The position numbers were made by a program, and so were the translations under genes. A DNA stretch of 43,371 bases from an uncultured Prevotellaceae bacterium (GTDB lineage: Bacteria > Bacteroidota > Bacteroidia > Bacteroidales > Bacteroidaceae): the NCBI GenBank assembly GCA_900316475.1, contig ONDA01000024.1, forward strand, positions 1 to 43,371. The letters are read 5' to 3'. The notes below the pieces were generated by a model, which was not told the origin of the DNA, did no database searches, and saw nothing but the letters and a program-made list of their open reading frames with translations. Shown here one piece after another: positions 36,409-43,371 of the stretch (position 1 is the stretch's first letter; the number at the start of each line of letters is the position of its first letter).

Positions 36409-37548
36409 ATGAAAGCATTGAGAAATTTGTTTGCTGCTGCCCTGTTCGTCTTAGGAGCAGGCACAGTGTCTGCCCAGACTGTCTATACCGACAACGAGGG
36501 TAACAAGTATGAATTCCAGAAGCACCTCTTCCTGAACCTGCAGGGCGGTGCTCAGTACACTCTTGGTGAGGCCAAGTTCAAGGATCTCATTTCTCCGAAC
36601 GTTCAGCTTGGTCTTGGCTATCAGTTCAGCCCTGTCTTCGCAGCTCGTCTGCAGGCTAACGGCTGGCAGTCAAAAGGCGGTTGGAACGGCTTCTACGTAG
36701 CTGACGAGGCCCCCCATACCCAGACCTACAAGTGGAACTATGTGGCTCCTGGCATCGACTTGATGTTCAATCTGTCGAACCTTATTGGCGGCTACAATCC
36801 TTTGCGTCTGTTGAACATCACAGCCTTCATCGGTGGTGGTGCCAACATTGCCTGGGGTAACGAGGAGGTGAACGACATTGCCAAGCAAATTGTTGCCAAC
36901 CAGAAGACTCTGACCAACTACGAGCTGGAGTATTTGTGGGATGGCTCGAAGATTCGTCCTTTCGGCCGTGCCGGTCTTGAGCTGGCTTTCCGTCTGAGCG
37001 ACGCTGTAAGCTTCACGCTCGAGGGTAACGCCAACCTGCTGGATGACCACTACAACTCTAAGAAGGCTGAGAACCCCGACTGGTACTTCAATGCCCTGGC
37101 AGGTTTCCGCATCAACCTTGGCAAGACCTACAACAAGATTGTGCCTCCCGCACCCGTTCCCGAGCCGGAGCCCGTTGTTGAGCCGGAGCCGGAGCCCACG
37201 CCAGCACCCGTTGTTGAGAAGGTTGAGCCGCTGCGTCGCGACATCTTCTTCCTGATCAACAAGTTCGACATCCGCGACACTGAGGCTCAGAAGGTGAAGG
37301 ACATCGCTGACTATATGGCTAAGTATCCTGAGTCAAAGGTTATCGTCACTGGTTATGCTGACGCCGGCACTGGTAACGACAAAATCAACGACCGTCTGGC
37401 TGCCCAGCGTGCTGACGCTGTTGTGAAGGCCCTGAAGGAGCAGTACGGTATCTCTGAGAGCCGTATCAGCTACGACTCTAAGGGTGCTCGTGTACAGCCG
37501 TTCGCTGAGAACGACCTGAACCGTGTCTCTATCTGTATCGCAGAGTAA
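36409..37548 (+). CDS. ompA: OmpA family outer-membrane protein
   Basis: A 379-residue outer-membrane protein: signal peptide ending at VSAQ, an N-terminal beta-barrel (about 35-240, ending FRINLGKTYNKI), a Pro/Glu/Val-rich hinge (about 245-270), and a C-terminal OmpA peptidoglycan-binding domain with VTGYADAGTGNDKINDRLAAQRADAV. The domain should anchor the envelope to peptidoglycan. Codon use resembles the highly expressed surface lipoprotein (frequent GCT and GTT). A single gene with its own promoter and a strong terminator. Confidence 0.93.
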   Translation: MKALRNLFAAALFVLGAGTVSAQTVYTDNEGNKYEFQKHLFLNLQGGAQYTLGEAKFKDLISPNVQLGLGYQFSPVFAARLQANGWQSKGGWNGFYVADEAPHTQTYKWNYVAPGIDLMFNLSNLIGGYNPLRLLNITAFIGGGANIAWGNEEVNDIAKQIVANQKTLTNYELEYLWDGSKIRPFGRAGLELAFRLSDAVSFTLEGNANLLDDHYNSKKAENPDWYFNALAGFRINLGKTYNKIVPPAPVPEPEPVVEPEPEPTPAPVVEKVEPLRRDIFFLINKFDIRDTEAQKVKDIADYMAKYPESKVIVTGYADAGTGNDKINDRLAAQRADAVVKALKEQYGISESRISYDSKGARVQPFAENDLNRVSICIAE

Positions 37549-37570
37549 TTAGAAAAAAGAATCATAAAAA

Positions 37571-37604
37571 ACGGGCTGCTCAACTTGAGCAGCCCGTTTT
37601 TTTT
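37571..37604. terminator. Bidirectional terminator between ompA and the CvfB-like gene
   Basis: A perfect stem (37571-37581 with 37587-37597, extendable) has T residues after it on the plus strand and A residues before it, so it can end both converging transcripts. Confidence 0.88.
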
Positions 37605-38226
37605 ATGCTAAGCGTATGCCGTCGTCGGCGATGGTGATGAGCCGCCGTCGGTAGAGGTCGCCGACAGCCTGTTTATAAGCCTTTTTGGAAACGCCAAAGC
37701 GGGCAGCGATATCCTCGGCGGGCGAGTGGTCGGTGAGCGGACAGAAGCCATTGTTCTCGTGGAGATAGCGCAGCAGCTGTTCGGCGAAGTCGAGTGCGCG
37801 CTGTCGGCCTGTTGTCTGCTGGTAGCGCTCCACCTTGGCCGTTGCCATGAGTCGGTGCGTCTTGGTGTCCTCCATGATGTAGACATAGTAAGAGTGGCCG
37901 CGCTCCATGCGCTGTTTCTGTTCGCGGAAAGGACAGAAAAGGTCCTTCATCAGTCCCCAGCGCAGGAAAGCGCCATACTCGTTAGTCCATGCACATTCGA
38001 GCCAGGCGAACTCGCCCACCTTGGCTATGGGGTGCTCCGTGGTGGCTATGAGTCGCTCGTCGTGGTCGAGGTAGAGGAACACTGTTATCTCGTCGCCGAT
38101 ATGCATGTCGGGTGTGACATAGCGTTGGGGGAGGAGAATCTCCCCTGTTTCGCCTCCGTCGAGGTATAGACCGAAGTCTACTCGTTTGGTGATTCGGAGG
38201 GTGTTGTAGTCTCCAATGGTAAGCAT
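37603..38226 (-). CDS. CvfB-like S1 RNA-binding protein, shortened
   Basis: A 207-residue protein. It matches the CvfB/YitL family at both ends: [34 protein letters not shown] and a winged-helix C-terminus with [23 protein letters not shown]. Typical relatives are ~275-285 residues. Here the third S1-like segment between MATAKVE and the winged helix is missing (~70 residues), with no frameshift visible. The start is well fixed by family similarity and overlaps lolD by 49 bases. It probably binds RNA; its targets are unknown. Confidence 0.82.
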   Translation of the reverse strand: MLTIGDYNTLRITKRVDFGLYLDGGETGEILLPQRYVTPDMHIGDEITVFLYLDHDERLIATTEHPIAKVGEFAWLECAWTNEYGAFLRWGLMKDLFCPFREQKQRMERGHSYYVYIMEDTKTHRLMATAKVERYQQTTGRQRALDFAEQLLRYLHENNGFCPLTDHSPAEDIAARFGVSKKAYKQAVGDLYRRRLITIADDGIRLA

Positions 38227-38870
38227 ATCTGTCCGTCTTTTAGGTGAATGGTACGGTCGGTGATGGCAGCCAGCTGCTCGTCGTGGGTGACGATGACAAA
38301 CGTCTGTCCGAACTTGTCGCGGAGGTCGAAGAAGAGCTGGTGCAGTTCTTGCTTGTTCTTCGTGTCGAGCGAACCTGAAGGCTCGTCGGCCAGGATGACG
38401 GCCGGGTTGTTGACCAGGGCACGCGCCACGGCGATGCGCTGTTTCTCGCCGCCGGAGAGTTCTGCGGGCTTGTGGTTGGCGCGTTCGCTGAGCTGCATGA
38501 ACTGCAGGAGTTCCTTGGCGCGCTCCTTGGCCTTCCGCTGTGAGGTGCCGGCGATGTAGGCCGGTATCATGATGTTCTCGATGGCCGTGAACTCCGGCAG
38601 CAGCTGGTGGAACTGGAAGACGAAGCCGATGTGGCGGTTGCGGAAGTCGGCGAGGGCTTTTTGTGAGAGGGTGGTGGCGTCGACACCGTCGACGCACAGC
38701 GAACCACTGTCGGGGCGGTCGAGAGTGCCGATGATTTGCAGGAGGGTGGTCTTGCCGGCGCCCGATGGGCCGACGATGCTGACGACCTCGCCACGGTCGA
38801 TATGGATGTCGATGCCTTTGAGGACTTGGAGTGAGCCGAAGCTCTTGGTAATGTTGTGGGTTGTTATCAT
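38178..38870 (-). CDS. lolD: Lipoprotein-releasing ABC ATPase LolD
   Basis: A 230-residue ATPase of the LolCDE/MacB family: Walker A GPSGAGKT (34-41), LolD-like [22 protein letters not shown], signature LSGGEKQR, Walker [13 protein letters not shown] and switch VTHD. It probably drives lipoprotein release from the inner membrane; a MacB-like role cannot be excluded, since no permease gene is beside it. The last ~16 codons overlap the CvfB-like gene. Upstream lies a short repeat tract and the antiporter gene. Confidence 0.88.
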   Translation of the reverse strand: MITTHNITKSFGSLQVLKGIDIHIDRGEVVSIVGPSGAGKTTLLQIIGTLDRPDSGSLCVDGVDATTLSQKALADFRNRHIGFVFQFHQLLPEFTAIENIMIPAYIAGTSQRKAKERAKELLQFMQLSERANHKPAELSGGEKQRIAVARALVNNPAVILADEPSGSLDTKNKQELHQLFFDLRDKFGQTFVIVTHDEQLAAITDRTIHLKDGQICLPLETTTPSESPNE

Positions 38871-38884
38871 TGTTGTTGAGTTTT

Positions 38885-38949
38885 TGGGGGGATGGGTGTT
38901 GTGGTGGGACTGGAGTGGGACTGGGTGGGACTGGTGGGTGTTATGGGTT
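38885..38949. repeat. GGGACTG repeat tract downstream of the antiporter gene
   Basis: ATGGGTGTTGTGGTGGGACT is followed by three more GTGGGACTG-type units and a GGTGGGTGTT end. It overlaps the antiporter stop codon and closely matches the in-gene tract at 39842-39920 in the same orientation. Confidence 0.8.
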
Positions 38950-41127
38950 TCGGGGGCGGTGAAGCCAGCGCTGGATGGTGTCGTAGATACTGTTCTCCTC
39001 GTGGTGTTGCGCCTCGGTGAACGACATGCGGTCTTCCTTCTGGTGGCCGTACTGGTCGGGGAAGATGATCATGAGGTTCTTGCCCGAGAAATACTTCTGC
39101 AGCTCGTCGGGCAGGCGGTCGAGGGCGTTCTTGTAGGAAATGGTGCCCTTACGGGCGGTGACCACGACGAAGAGCTGGTCGTCGGCGATATGTGCGGCGA
39201 GCTGTGGCAGTTCGTTCCAATGCTCCATGCGGGTGAATTCTGCGCGTACCGAATGGTGGCGGTTGTTGATATATTCATTGATGAGCGTCAGCGACTCCTC
39301 GCGTCCGTGGAACTCTGTTCGGCAGTCGAGCTCACCGGCCAGGCGGCAGAGGCGTTCGAGCCAGCGGTGGAATCCTGGTTCGAACTCCGCACGGCTGGGC
39401 ACGGCGACACGTATGCGGCGCAGAGTGTTCAGCGGTTGTACGAATCGCACGAGCATAATCTGGCGGTTCAAGCCATTGTAGAGACTCTGTATGAAGTCGC
39501 CCCAGAACTTAGCGTTCTGGTTGGTGTGGACATGCATGCCCATGATGACCTCCGTGCAGGCCGACTCGCGGAAAGCGTGCTTGATGCCGTTGGCGATGTT
39601 GGAGGCCAGTCGTACCTGCGTCATCAGCCGTACCTCAGAGGCACTGGCCTGCTTTTGCAGCTGTTCCAGGAGACGCAGTCCCTGTTTTCGGTTATCGTTA
39701 GCCTGCTCGTCGTCGTAGACCACGTTGAGGGCTATCGGCAGCTGGTCGGTCTGACGATTGCGTACGAAGAGTGCCAGGTTGAGTAGCTGGGGGGCTATCT
39801 CAGGATATTTGACGCAGATGAGGATACGGTCGGTGGAGTCGTGGGGGGGCTGATGGGTGTTGTGGTGGGACTGGGTGGGACTGGGTGGGACTGGGTGGGA
39901 CTGATGGGACTGATGGGTTCTCTGTGAGATGACAATCTGCTGTGAGGCGTGCTCCGTCATCAGTGTGGAGATGATGCAGGTTACGAGAATCATGAGTACC
40001 ACGCCGTTGAGCATGTCGTCGTTGACGAGGAATACGCCGGGAGCCGTTTCAAGTTTCATGCCCACCATGACCATTGCAATGGCTCCTGCGGCGTGTGCCG
40101 ACGTCAGTCCGAACATCATGTGGCCGTCGTCCTTCGGCATGCGGAAGAGCAGACTCGACAAGTAGGCTGCCACAGCCTTGCCGAAGGTGCCGAAGAAGGC
40201 GATAAGTCCCACGACCCACAGCACCTGTGTGCCGTGGAAGAGCGTGCGCACGTTGATGAGCATGCCCACGCCAATGAGGAAATAGGGTATGAAGAGGGCA
40301 TTGCCGATAAACTCTATGCGGTTCATCAGTGGTGACACATGCGGGATATACCTATTGAGTATCAGTCCTGAGAAGAAAGCACCAAAGATACCCTCCAGTC
40401 CGATGTAGGTGGTGAGGGCGGCGTTGAGGAACATGACCGCGAGGACGAAGATGTACTGCATGACCGAGTCGCTGTAACGTCGCAGGAAATAGCGCGTCAG
40501 TCGTGGAATCGTCCAGAGCATGGCGACAATGTATAGCGCCAGCTTTCCCACGAAGAGCGGCCAGAACCATACGCTGCTCATGCTGTCCTTTCCGTAGACG
40601 GCAGCCAGGGCCGCTATCATCACCAGAGCCATGAAGAGGCTGATCATGGAGGAGCCTACGGAGAGCATCACCGAGTGGTGCCGCTGCAGGCCGTATCGTC
40701 CGATGATAGGGTAGGCGATGAGCGTGTTCGACGCCATGATACAGCCTAACAGGAACGAGGCTTCCGGTGTGTAGTGCAGCAGTAGCGAGGCCATGAGGTA
40801 GGTGAGCCCTAAGGGAACAAAACAGGTGAGCAGTCCGAAGACGATGTAGTCTTTGGCGTTCTTCTTTGCGCCCTCAACGTCCATCTCGAGTCCTGCGAGG
40901 AACATGATGTAATACAGTCCTACATGTCCGAAAAGCTCGAAGGAATCGTCGCGTTTGAGGATGTCCAGTCCGTATTGCCCGACGATGACGCCCGCCAGCA
41001 CCATGCCGATGATATGCGGAATCCTGAGTTTGCCCATGATGATAGGCGCAAACAGGATGATGAGCAACACCACGAAGAAGATGAGCGTGGGGTCGGTGAT
41101 GGGGAAATATGCAGCCAAAGTAGACAT
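38941..41127 (-). CDS. CPA2-type cation/proton antiporter with C-terminal USP-like domains
   Basis: A 728-residue inner-membrane protein. About twelve hydrophobic segments (10-420) form a Na+/H+ exchanger (KefB/CPA2) domain with [15 protein letters not shown]. The C-terminal ~290 residues resemble two universal-stress-like regulatory modules. The linker between them ([20 protein letters not shown], about 425-450) is encoded by GGGACTG decamers. The promoter -7 box ends nine bases before the ATG. The transported ion is not resolvable from sequence. Confidence 0.9.
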   Translation of the reverse strand: MSTLAAYFPITDPTLIFFVVLLIILFAPIIMGKLRIPHIIGMVLAGVIVGQYGLDILKRDDSFELFGHVGLYYIMFLAGLEMDVEGAKKNAKDYIVFGLLTCFVPLGLTYLMASLLLHYTPEASFLLGCIMASNTLIAYPIIGRYGLQRHHSVMLSVGSSMISLFMALVMIAALAAVYGKDSMSSVWFWPLFVGKLALYIVAMLWTIPRLTRYFLRRYSDSVMQYIFVLAVMFLNAALTTYIGLEGIFGAFFSGLILNRYIPHVSPLMNRIEFIGNALFIPYFLIGVGMLINVRTLFHGTQVLWVVGLIAFFGTFGKAVAAYLSSLLFRMPKDDGHMMFGLTSAHAAGAIAMVMVGMKLETAPGVFLVNDDMLNGVVLMILVTCIISTLMTEHASQQIVISQRTHQSHQSHPVPPSPTQSHHNTHQPPHDSTDRILICVKYPEIAPQLLNLALFVRNRQTDQLPIALNVVYDDEQANDNRKQGLRLLEQLQKQASASEVRLMTQVRLASNIANGIKHAFRESACTEVIMGMHVHTNQNAKFWGDFIQSLYNGLNRQIMLVRFVQPLNTLRRIRVAVPSRAEFEPGFHRWLERLCRLAGELDCRTEFHGREESLTLINEYINNRHHSVRAEFTRMEHWNELPQLAAHIADDQLFVVVTARKGTISYKNALDRLPDELQKYFSGKNLMIIFPDQYGHQKEDRMSFTEAQHHEENSIYDTIQRWLHRPRNP
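39842..39920. repeat. GGGACTG decamer array inside the antiporter gene
   Basis: Four GGGACTGGGT-type decamers with flanking GATGGGTGTTGTGGT and two GGGACTGAT units. It encodes the His/Pro/Ser-rich linker in frame and matches the tract just beyond the gene's 3' end. Confidence 0.85.
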
Positions 41128-41135
41128 TCTGAGTG

Positions 41136-41143
41136 CAAAGGTA
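41136..41143 (-). promoter_or_regulatory. Promoter -7 box of the antiporter gene
   Basis: TACCTTTG on the minus strand ends eight bases before the ATG. The -33 region is occupied by the 7-bp repeats. Confidence 0.65.
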
Positions 41144-41148
41144 CGAAA

Positions 41149-41176
41149 AATTCATAATTCATAATTCATAATTCAT
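41149..41176. repeat. Perfect heptamer array between divergent promoters
   Basis: AATTCAT is repeated four times without mismatch (28 bp), five bases from the antiporter -7 box and ten bases from the asd -7 box. Confidence 0.92.
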
Positions 41177-41186
41177 AATATTTTTG

Positions 41187-41194
41187 TAATTTTG
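41187..41194 (+). promoter_or_regulatory. Promoter -7 box of asd
   Basis: TAATTTTG, 35 bases before the asd ATG; no TTTG at -33, where the heptamer array lies. Confidence 0.6.
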
Positions 41195-41229
41195 CAGCCT
41201 GAAAATAGTATTTTAAAGAAAAAGCGAAG

Positions 41230-42243
41230 ATGAAAGTAGCAATTGTTGGCGCAAGCGGCGCCGTAGGCCAGGAGTTCCTGCGCCTGCTTGACGAGAGAAA
41301 TTTCCCGATGGACGAACTGGTGCTCTTCGGCTCCGAGCGTTCGGCCGGTACGACGTACACCTTCCGCGGTCAGGAGCTGACGGTGAAGCTCCTGCAGCAC
41401 AACGACGACTTCAAGGACGTCGACATCGCCTTCACCAGTGCCGGAGCCGGCACGTCGAAGGAGTTTGCCGAGACCATCACGAAGTACGGCTGTGTGATGA
41501 TTGACAACTCCAGCGCCTTCCGTATGGACGCCGACGTCCCCTTGGTGGTGCCCGAGTGTAACGCCGAGGACGCCCTGACCCGTCCCCGTGGCATCATTGC
41601 TAACCCCAACTGCACGACCATCATGATGGTTGTCGTGCTCCAGCCGTTAGAGCAGCTGAGCCACATCAAGCGCATCCACGTGGCCTCCTACCAGAGTGCC
41701 TCCGGTGCCGGTGCCGCCGCTATGGCTGAGCTTCAGCAGCAGTACAAGGAGATTGTGGAGACTGGCGAGGTGAAGACCATCAAGAAGTTCCCCCACCAGC
41801 TGGCCTATAACGTCATTCCTCAGATTGACGTCTTCCAGCCCAACGGCTACACGAAGGAAGAGATGAAGATGTTCAACGAGACGCAGAAGATCATGCATAC
41901 CGACGCCAAGTGCTCGGCCATGTGTGTCCGTGTGTCGTCGCTGCGCAGCCATTCCGAGAGTGTGTGGATTGAGACCGAGCGCCCATTGAGCGTCGAGGAG
42001 GCACAGCAGGCTATTGCCGCCGCTCCTGGCTGTACGCTCGTCGACGACCCGTCGACGTTGACCTATCCCATGCCGTTGGAGACCGCTGGCAAGGACGACG
42101 TCTATGTAGGCCGTGTGCGTAAGGACCTCTCCGACGAGAACGGCCTGACCTTCTGGCTCTCTGGCGACCAGATTCGCAAGGGTGCTGCCCTGAACGCCGT
42201 TCAGATTGGTGAATACCTGATAAAAGTAGGAAACGTAAAATAA
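41230..42243 (+). CDS. asd: Aspartate-semialdehyde dehydrogenase
   Basis: Reduces aspartyl phosphate to aspartate semialdehyde for lysine, threonine, methionine and peptidoglycan precursor synthesis. The 337-residue protein has the NADP-binding [10 protein letters not shown] (7-16), the catalytic Cys128 in NPNCTT, and [16 protein letters not shown] with the acid-base histidine. Length is standard. It is divergent from the antiporter gene and is followed by a lipoprotein gene eight bases downstream. Confidence 0.96.
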   Translation: MKVAIVGASGAVGQEFLRLLDERNFPMDELVLFGSERSAGTTYTFRGQELTVKLLQHNDDFKDVDIAFTSAGAGTSKEFAETITKYGCVMIDNSSAFRMDADVPLVVPECNAEDALTRPRGIIANPNCTTIMMVVVLQPLEQLSHIKRIHVASYQSASGAGAAAMAELQQQYKEIVETGEVKTIKKFPHQLAYNVIPQIDVFQPNGYTKEEMKMFNETQKIMHTDAKCSAMCVRVSSLRSHSESVWIETERPLSVEEAQQAIAAAPGCTLVDDPSTLTYPMPLETAGKDDVYVGRVRKDLSDENGLTFWLSGDQIRKGAALNAVQIGEYLIKVGNVK

Positions 42244-42251
42244 CGAGGCTT

Positions 42252-42731
42252 ATGAAGAAAGTGCTGTTGGCCGCTCTGGCCGCCGTCTTGATGTGTGCTT
42301 GCTCTGGCGAGCGCCAGTATTTGGACTACCGTGGCATGTCGATGGGCATTCCGGCCAAGCAGATGGCCGACTCGCTCGTGACTAAGCTGCAGAATCTGGC
42401 TGTGGATACCCACAAGACCGGCGAGACCAATATCGTGCTGGTCGATACGTTGGCTAAGAACTTCATGGTGACCATCTATCATCAGAATGACACCATCACT
42501 GACATTCTCGAGAACTACGTCGCCACCTATAACGACTCCACGTCGAACCTCTGGCAGGCTCGTCACGACGAACTGCAGAAGGAGTTCGGCTGGCCGAATA
42601 TGGGTAAGCACGGCGACCTGCACAAGGAGGCCACCTTCGAGAACGAGAAGGGCACCGTGCTGCTGATACTGTTGAACACGTATTCGCCGACGATGTCCGT
42701 CCGCTATTCAACGTCGACGACGCAGGACTAA
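42252..42731 (+). CDS. Lipoprotein of unknown function
   Basis: A 159-residue predicted lipoprotein with lipobox MCAC (Cys17). The mature part starts with RQYLDYRGMSMGIPAKQMADSL, a pattern I associate with uncharacterised Prevotellaceae proteins, and has no recognised domain. It probably shares a transcript with asd and ends just before a strong terminator. Confidence 0.75.
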   Translation: MKKVLLAALAAVLMCACSGERQYLDYRGMSMGIPAKQMADSLVTKLQNLAVDTHKTGETNIVLVDTLAKNFMVTIYHQNDTITDILENYVATYNDSTSNLWQARHDELQKEFGWPNMGKHGDLHKEATFENEKGTVLLILLNTYSPTMSVRYSTSTTQD

Positions 42732-42736
42732 GAACC

Positions 42737-42772
42737 ATAAAAAAAGCAAGCCTCTCGGGCTTGCTTTTTTTT
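42737..42772. terminator. Bidirectional terminator of the asd unit and tRNA unit
   Basis: A GCAAGCC/GGCTTGC stem with a 5-base loop is flanked by A residues before it and eight T residues after it. It can end the plus-strand asd unit and the minus-strand tRNA unit. Confidence 0.87.
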
Positions 42773-42773
42773 G

Positions 42774-42847
42774 TGTCGACACTTGGATTCGAACCAAGGA
42801 CCCCCACCATGTCAAGGTGATACTCTAACCAGCTGAGCTATGCCGAC
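42774..42847 (-). tRNA. tRNA-Val(GAC)
   Basis: Cloverleaf on the minus strand: acceptor GTCGGCA paired with TGTCGAC, anticodon stem TCACC/GGTGG with loop TTGACAT (anticodon GAC), and a T-arm with GGTTCGAATCC. CCA is not encoded. It differs from the TAC-type tRNA-Val at 22744. Confidence 0.93.
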
Positions 42848-42854
42848 TTTTTTG

Positions 42855-42936
42855 TGCGCCTGACAGGACTCGAACCTGCACATCGTGAGATACTAGATCC
42901 TAAGTCTAGCGCGTCTACCAATTCCGCCACAGGCGC
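42855..42936 (-). tRNA. tRNA-Leu(TAG)
   Basis: Minus strand, 82 bases with a long variable arm, as in class II tRNAs. Acceptor GCGCCTG pairs with CAGGCGC; anticodon stem CTAGA/TCTAG encloses loop CTTAGGA (anticodon TAG). It is the first gene of a two-tRNA unit, eight bases upstream of tRNA-Val. Confidence 0.94.
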
Positions 42937-42956
42937 TCTATTGGGTTTTGCGGGTG

Positions 42957-42964
42957 CAAAGGTA
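42957..42964 (-). promoter_or_regulatory. Promoter -7 box of the tRNA-Leu/tRNA-Val unit
   Basis: TACCTTTG on the minus strand, 20 bases before the tRNA-Leu 5' end, followed upstream by a heptamer array. Confidence 0.7.
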
Positions 42965-42975
42965 CTACTAATAAA

Positions 42976-43003
42976 TGAGAAATGAGAAGCGAGGAATGAG
43001 AAA
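42976..43003 (-). repeat. Heptamer array upstream of the tRNA promoter
   Basis: Four 7-bp units of consensus YGAGRAR fill 28 bp, 11 bases from the -7 box and covering its -33 region. The unit is nearly identical to that in the mlaE/lptB control region. Confidence 0.8.
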
Positions 43004-43082
43004 TTTTCTCTATTAACTTTAATTAACGGTTATTTCGCTAAAAGTAACTACTCACCCCTACAAGCCGTGAGATTTTCTCGAG

Positions 43083-43231
43083 TACGCGCGCGCGTAGGTT
43101 AGTGAAAACGGAAAACATCCCACCCATGTCGCCCATCCCACCCCTAACTTCTTGTGCCTTGCTTGCCGGCAAAGCTGGAGCCAGGAGCGACATGGGCGAC
43201 ATGGGCGAGGTGTTTTTGGGTTAAGCTATCC
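43083..43231. repeat. Dispersed structured repeat, copy B
   Basis: Second copy of the element at 14471-14616 in the same orientation. The left end is the perfect palindrome TACGCGCGCGCGTA. The inverted repeat at 43123-43136 and 43192-43205 is kept, and the inner hairpin reads CCGGC-AAA-GCTGG, where an A-to-G change still pairs as G-U. The whole gene-free stretch from 42937 to the window end holds the tRNA promoter, heptamers, this element and its tail; no gene is seen. Confidence 0.85.
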
Positions 43232-43235
43232 ATAG

Positions 43236-43270
43236 GGAGAAGTGAGAGGTGAGAGGTGAGAAGTGAAAGG
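43236..43270. repeat. Heptamer array following repeat copy B
   Basis: Five 7-bp units of the type TGAGAGG, the first one degenerate. The equivalent place after copy A has only about two degenerate units. Confidence 0.75.
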
Positions 43271-43279
43271 TAAAAATTT

Positions 43280-43334
43280 CACGGCCTCTCGTAAAAACGT
43301 CACGGCCTCTCGTAAATCTCTCACGGCCTCTCGT
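43280..43334. repeat. Three 21-bp spaced hairpin units
   Basis: CACGGCCTCTCGT occurs at 43280, 43301 and 43322, exactly 21 bases apart. Units can fold as TTCACG/CGTGAA-like mini-hairpins with a six-base loop. One similar unit follows copy A at 14648-14663. Confidence 0.85.
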
Positions 43335-43371
43335 GAAAGAGTCCCGCTTTGACCAACCACTTTTCAATTTG

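Noticed and set aside
36240-36503. An 87-codon plus-strand frame before ompA
   Set aside because: It overlaps the ompA promoter and signal peptide in another frame and is lysine-rich translation of poly-A tracts.
38227-38697. Upstream extension of the CvfB-like gene to 38697
   Set aside because: The added residues are an out-of-frame translation of lolD, rich in Arg/His/Pro; the family-conserved N-terminus starts at 38226.
43280-43334. Possible CRISPR array (three 13-bp repeats, 21-bp period)
   Set aside because: Repeats and spacers are far too short, the spacers are not distinct protospacer-like sequences, and no cas genes are present.

Overview
The window looks like a chromosomal stretch from a GC-rich member of the Bacteroidota, most likely Prevotellaceae. 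This rests on the promoter type seen repeatedly (TTTG, about 20 bp, then TAnnTTTG), the scarcity of Shine-Dalgarno sequences, the conserved gene orders (DUF177-rpmF-fabH-era-der; tig-clpP-clpX-recQ; guaB-PPIase-surA-ostA-mutL), and lipoproteins and surface proteins typical of the phylum. Genus and species cannot be fixed from the sequence alone.

Layout. 1-5978: the 3' end of a 5S rRNA gene and its terminator, an orphan sensor histidine kinase, then DUF177/rpmF/fabH/era/der and a small lipoprotein. 5980-8688: mlaF and mlaE (minus strand), separated by about 300 bp of GGAC-core repeats, divergent from lptB. 8886-14421: trigger factor, clpP, clpX and recQ. 14422-14837: a structured dispersed repeat and the guaB control region. 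14838-22670: guaB, two parvulin chaperones, an OstA/LptA-like protein and mutL. 22744-27191: tRNA-Val(TAC), purB, an RluB-type pseudouridine synthase with a repetitive tail, and asnS. 27575-37548: an envelope block with a 1278-residue coiled-coil surface lipoprotein, two small lipoproteins, an MBG-domain secreted protein, a three-module Fib_succ-like protein and an OmpA porin-like protein. 37603-41127 (minus): an antiporter with C-terminal USP-like domains, lolD, and a shortened CvfB-like RNA-binding protein. 41230-42731: asd and a lipoprotein. 42774-42936 (minus): tRNA-Leu(TAG) and tRNA-Val(GAC). The end holds a second copy of the dispersed repeat.

Most genes are housekeeping genes. Much of the content concerns envelope building: MlaE/F lipid transport, LptB and OstA for LPS transport, SurA-type chaperones for outer-membrane proteins, LolD for lipoprotein release, and abundant OmpA and lipoproteins.

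The unexpected content is an ecosystem of short repeats. (1) Arrays of about four heptamers (consensus YGARNNR; other strand CTNTTCR) occur at eight or more places: abutting promoter -7 boxes, bridging stop and start codons inside an operon, and encoding the hydrophobic core of two signal peptides. (2) A ~148-bp dispersed element with a 15-bp stem occurs twice, followed by small hairpin units. (3) An inverted-repeat element is inserted in frame in era. (4) GGAC-core repeats occur in the mla operon, in the antiporter linker and just downstream of it, and in a lipoprotein N-terminus. I found no phage, IS transposase, CRISPR array or recognisable defence system.
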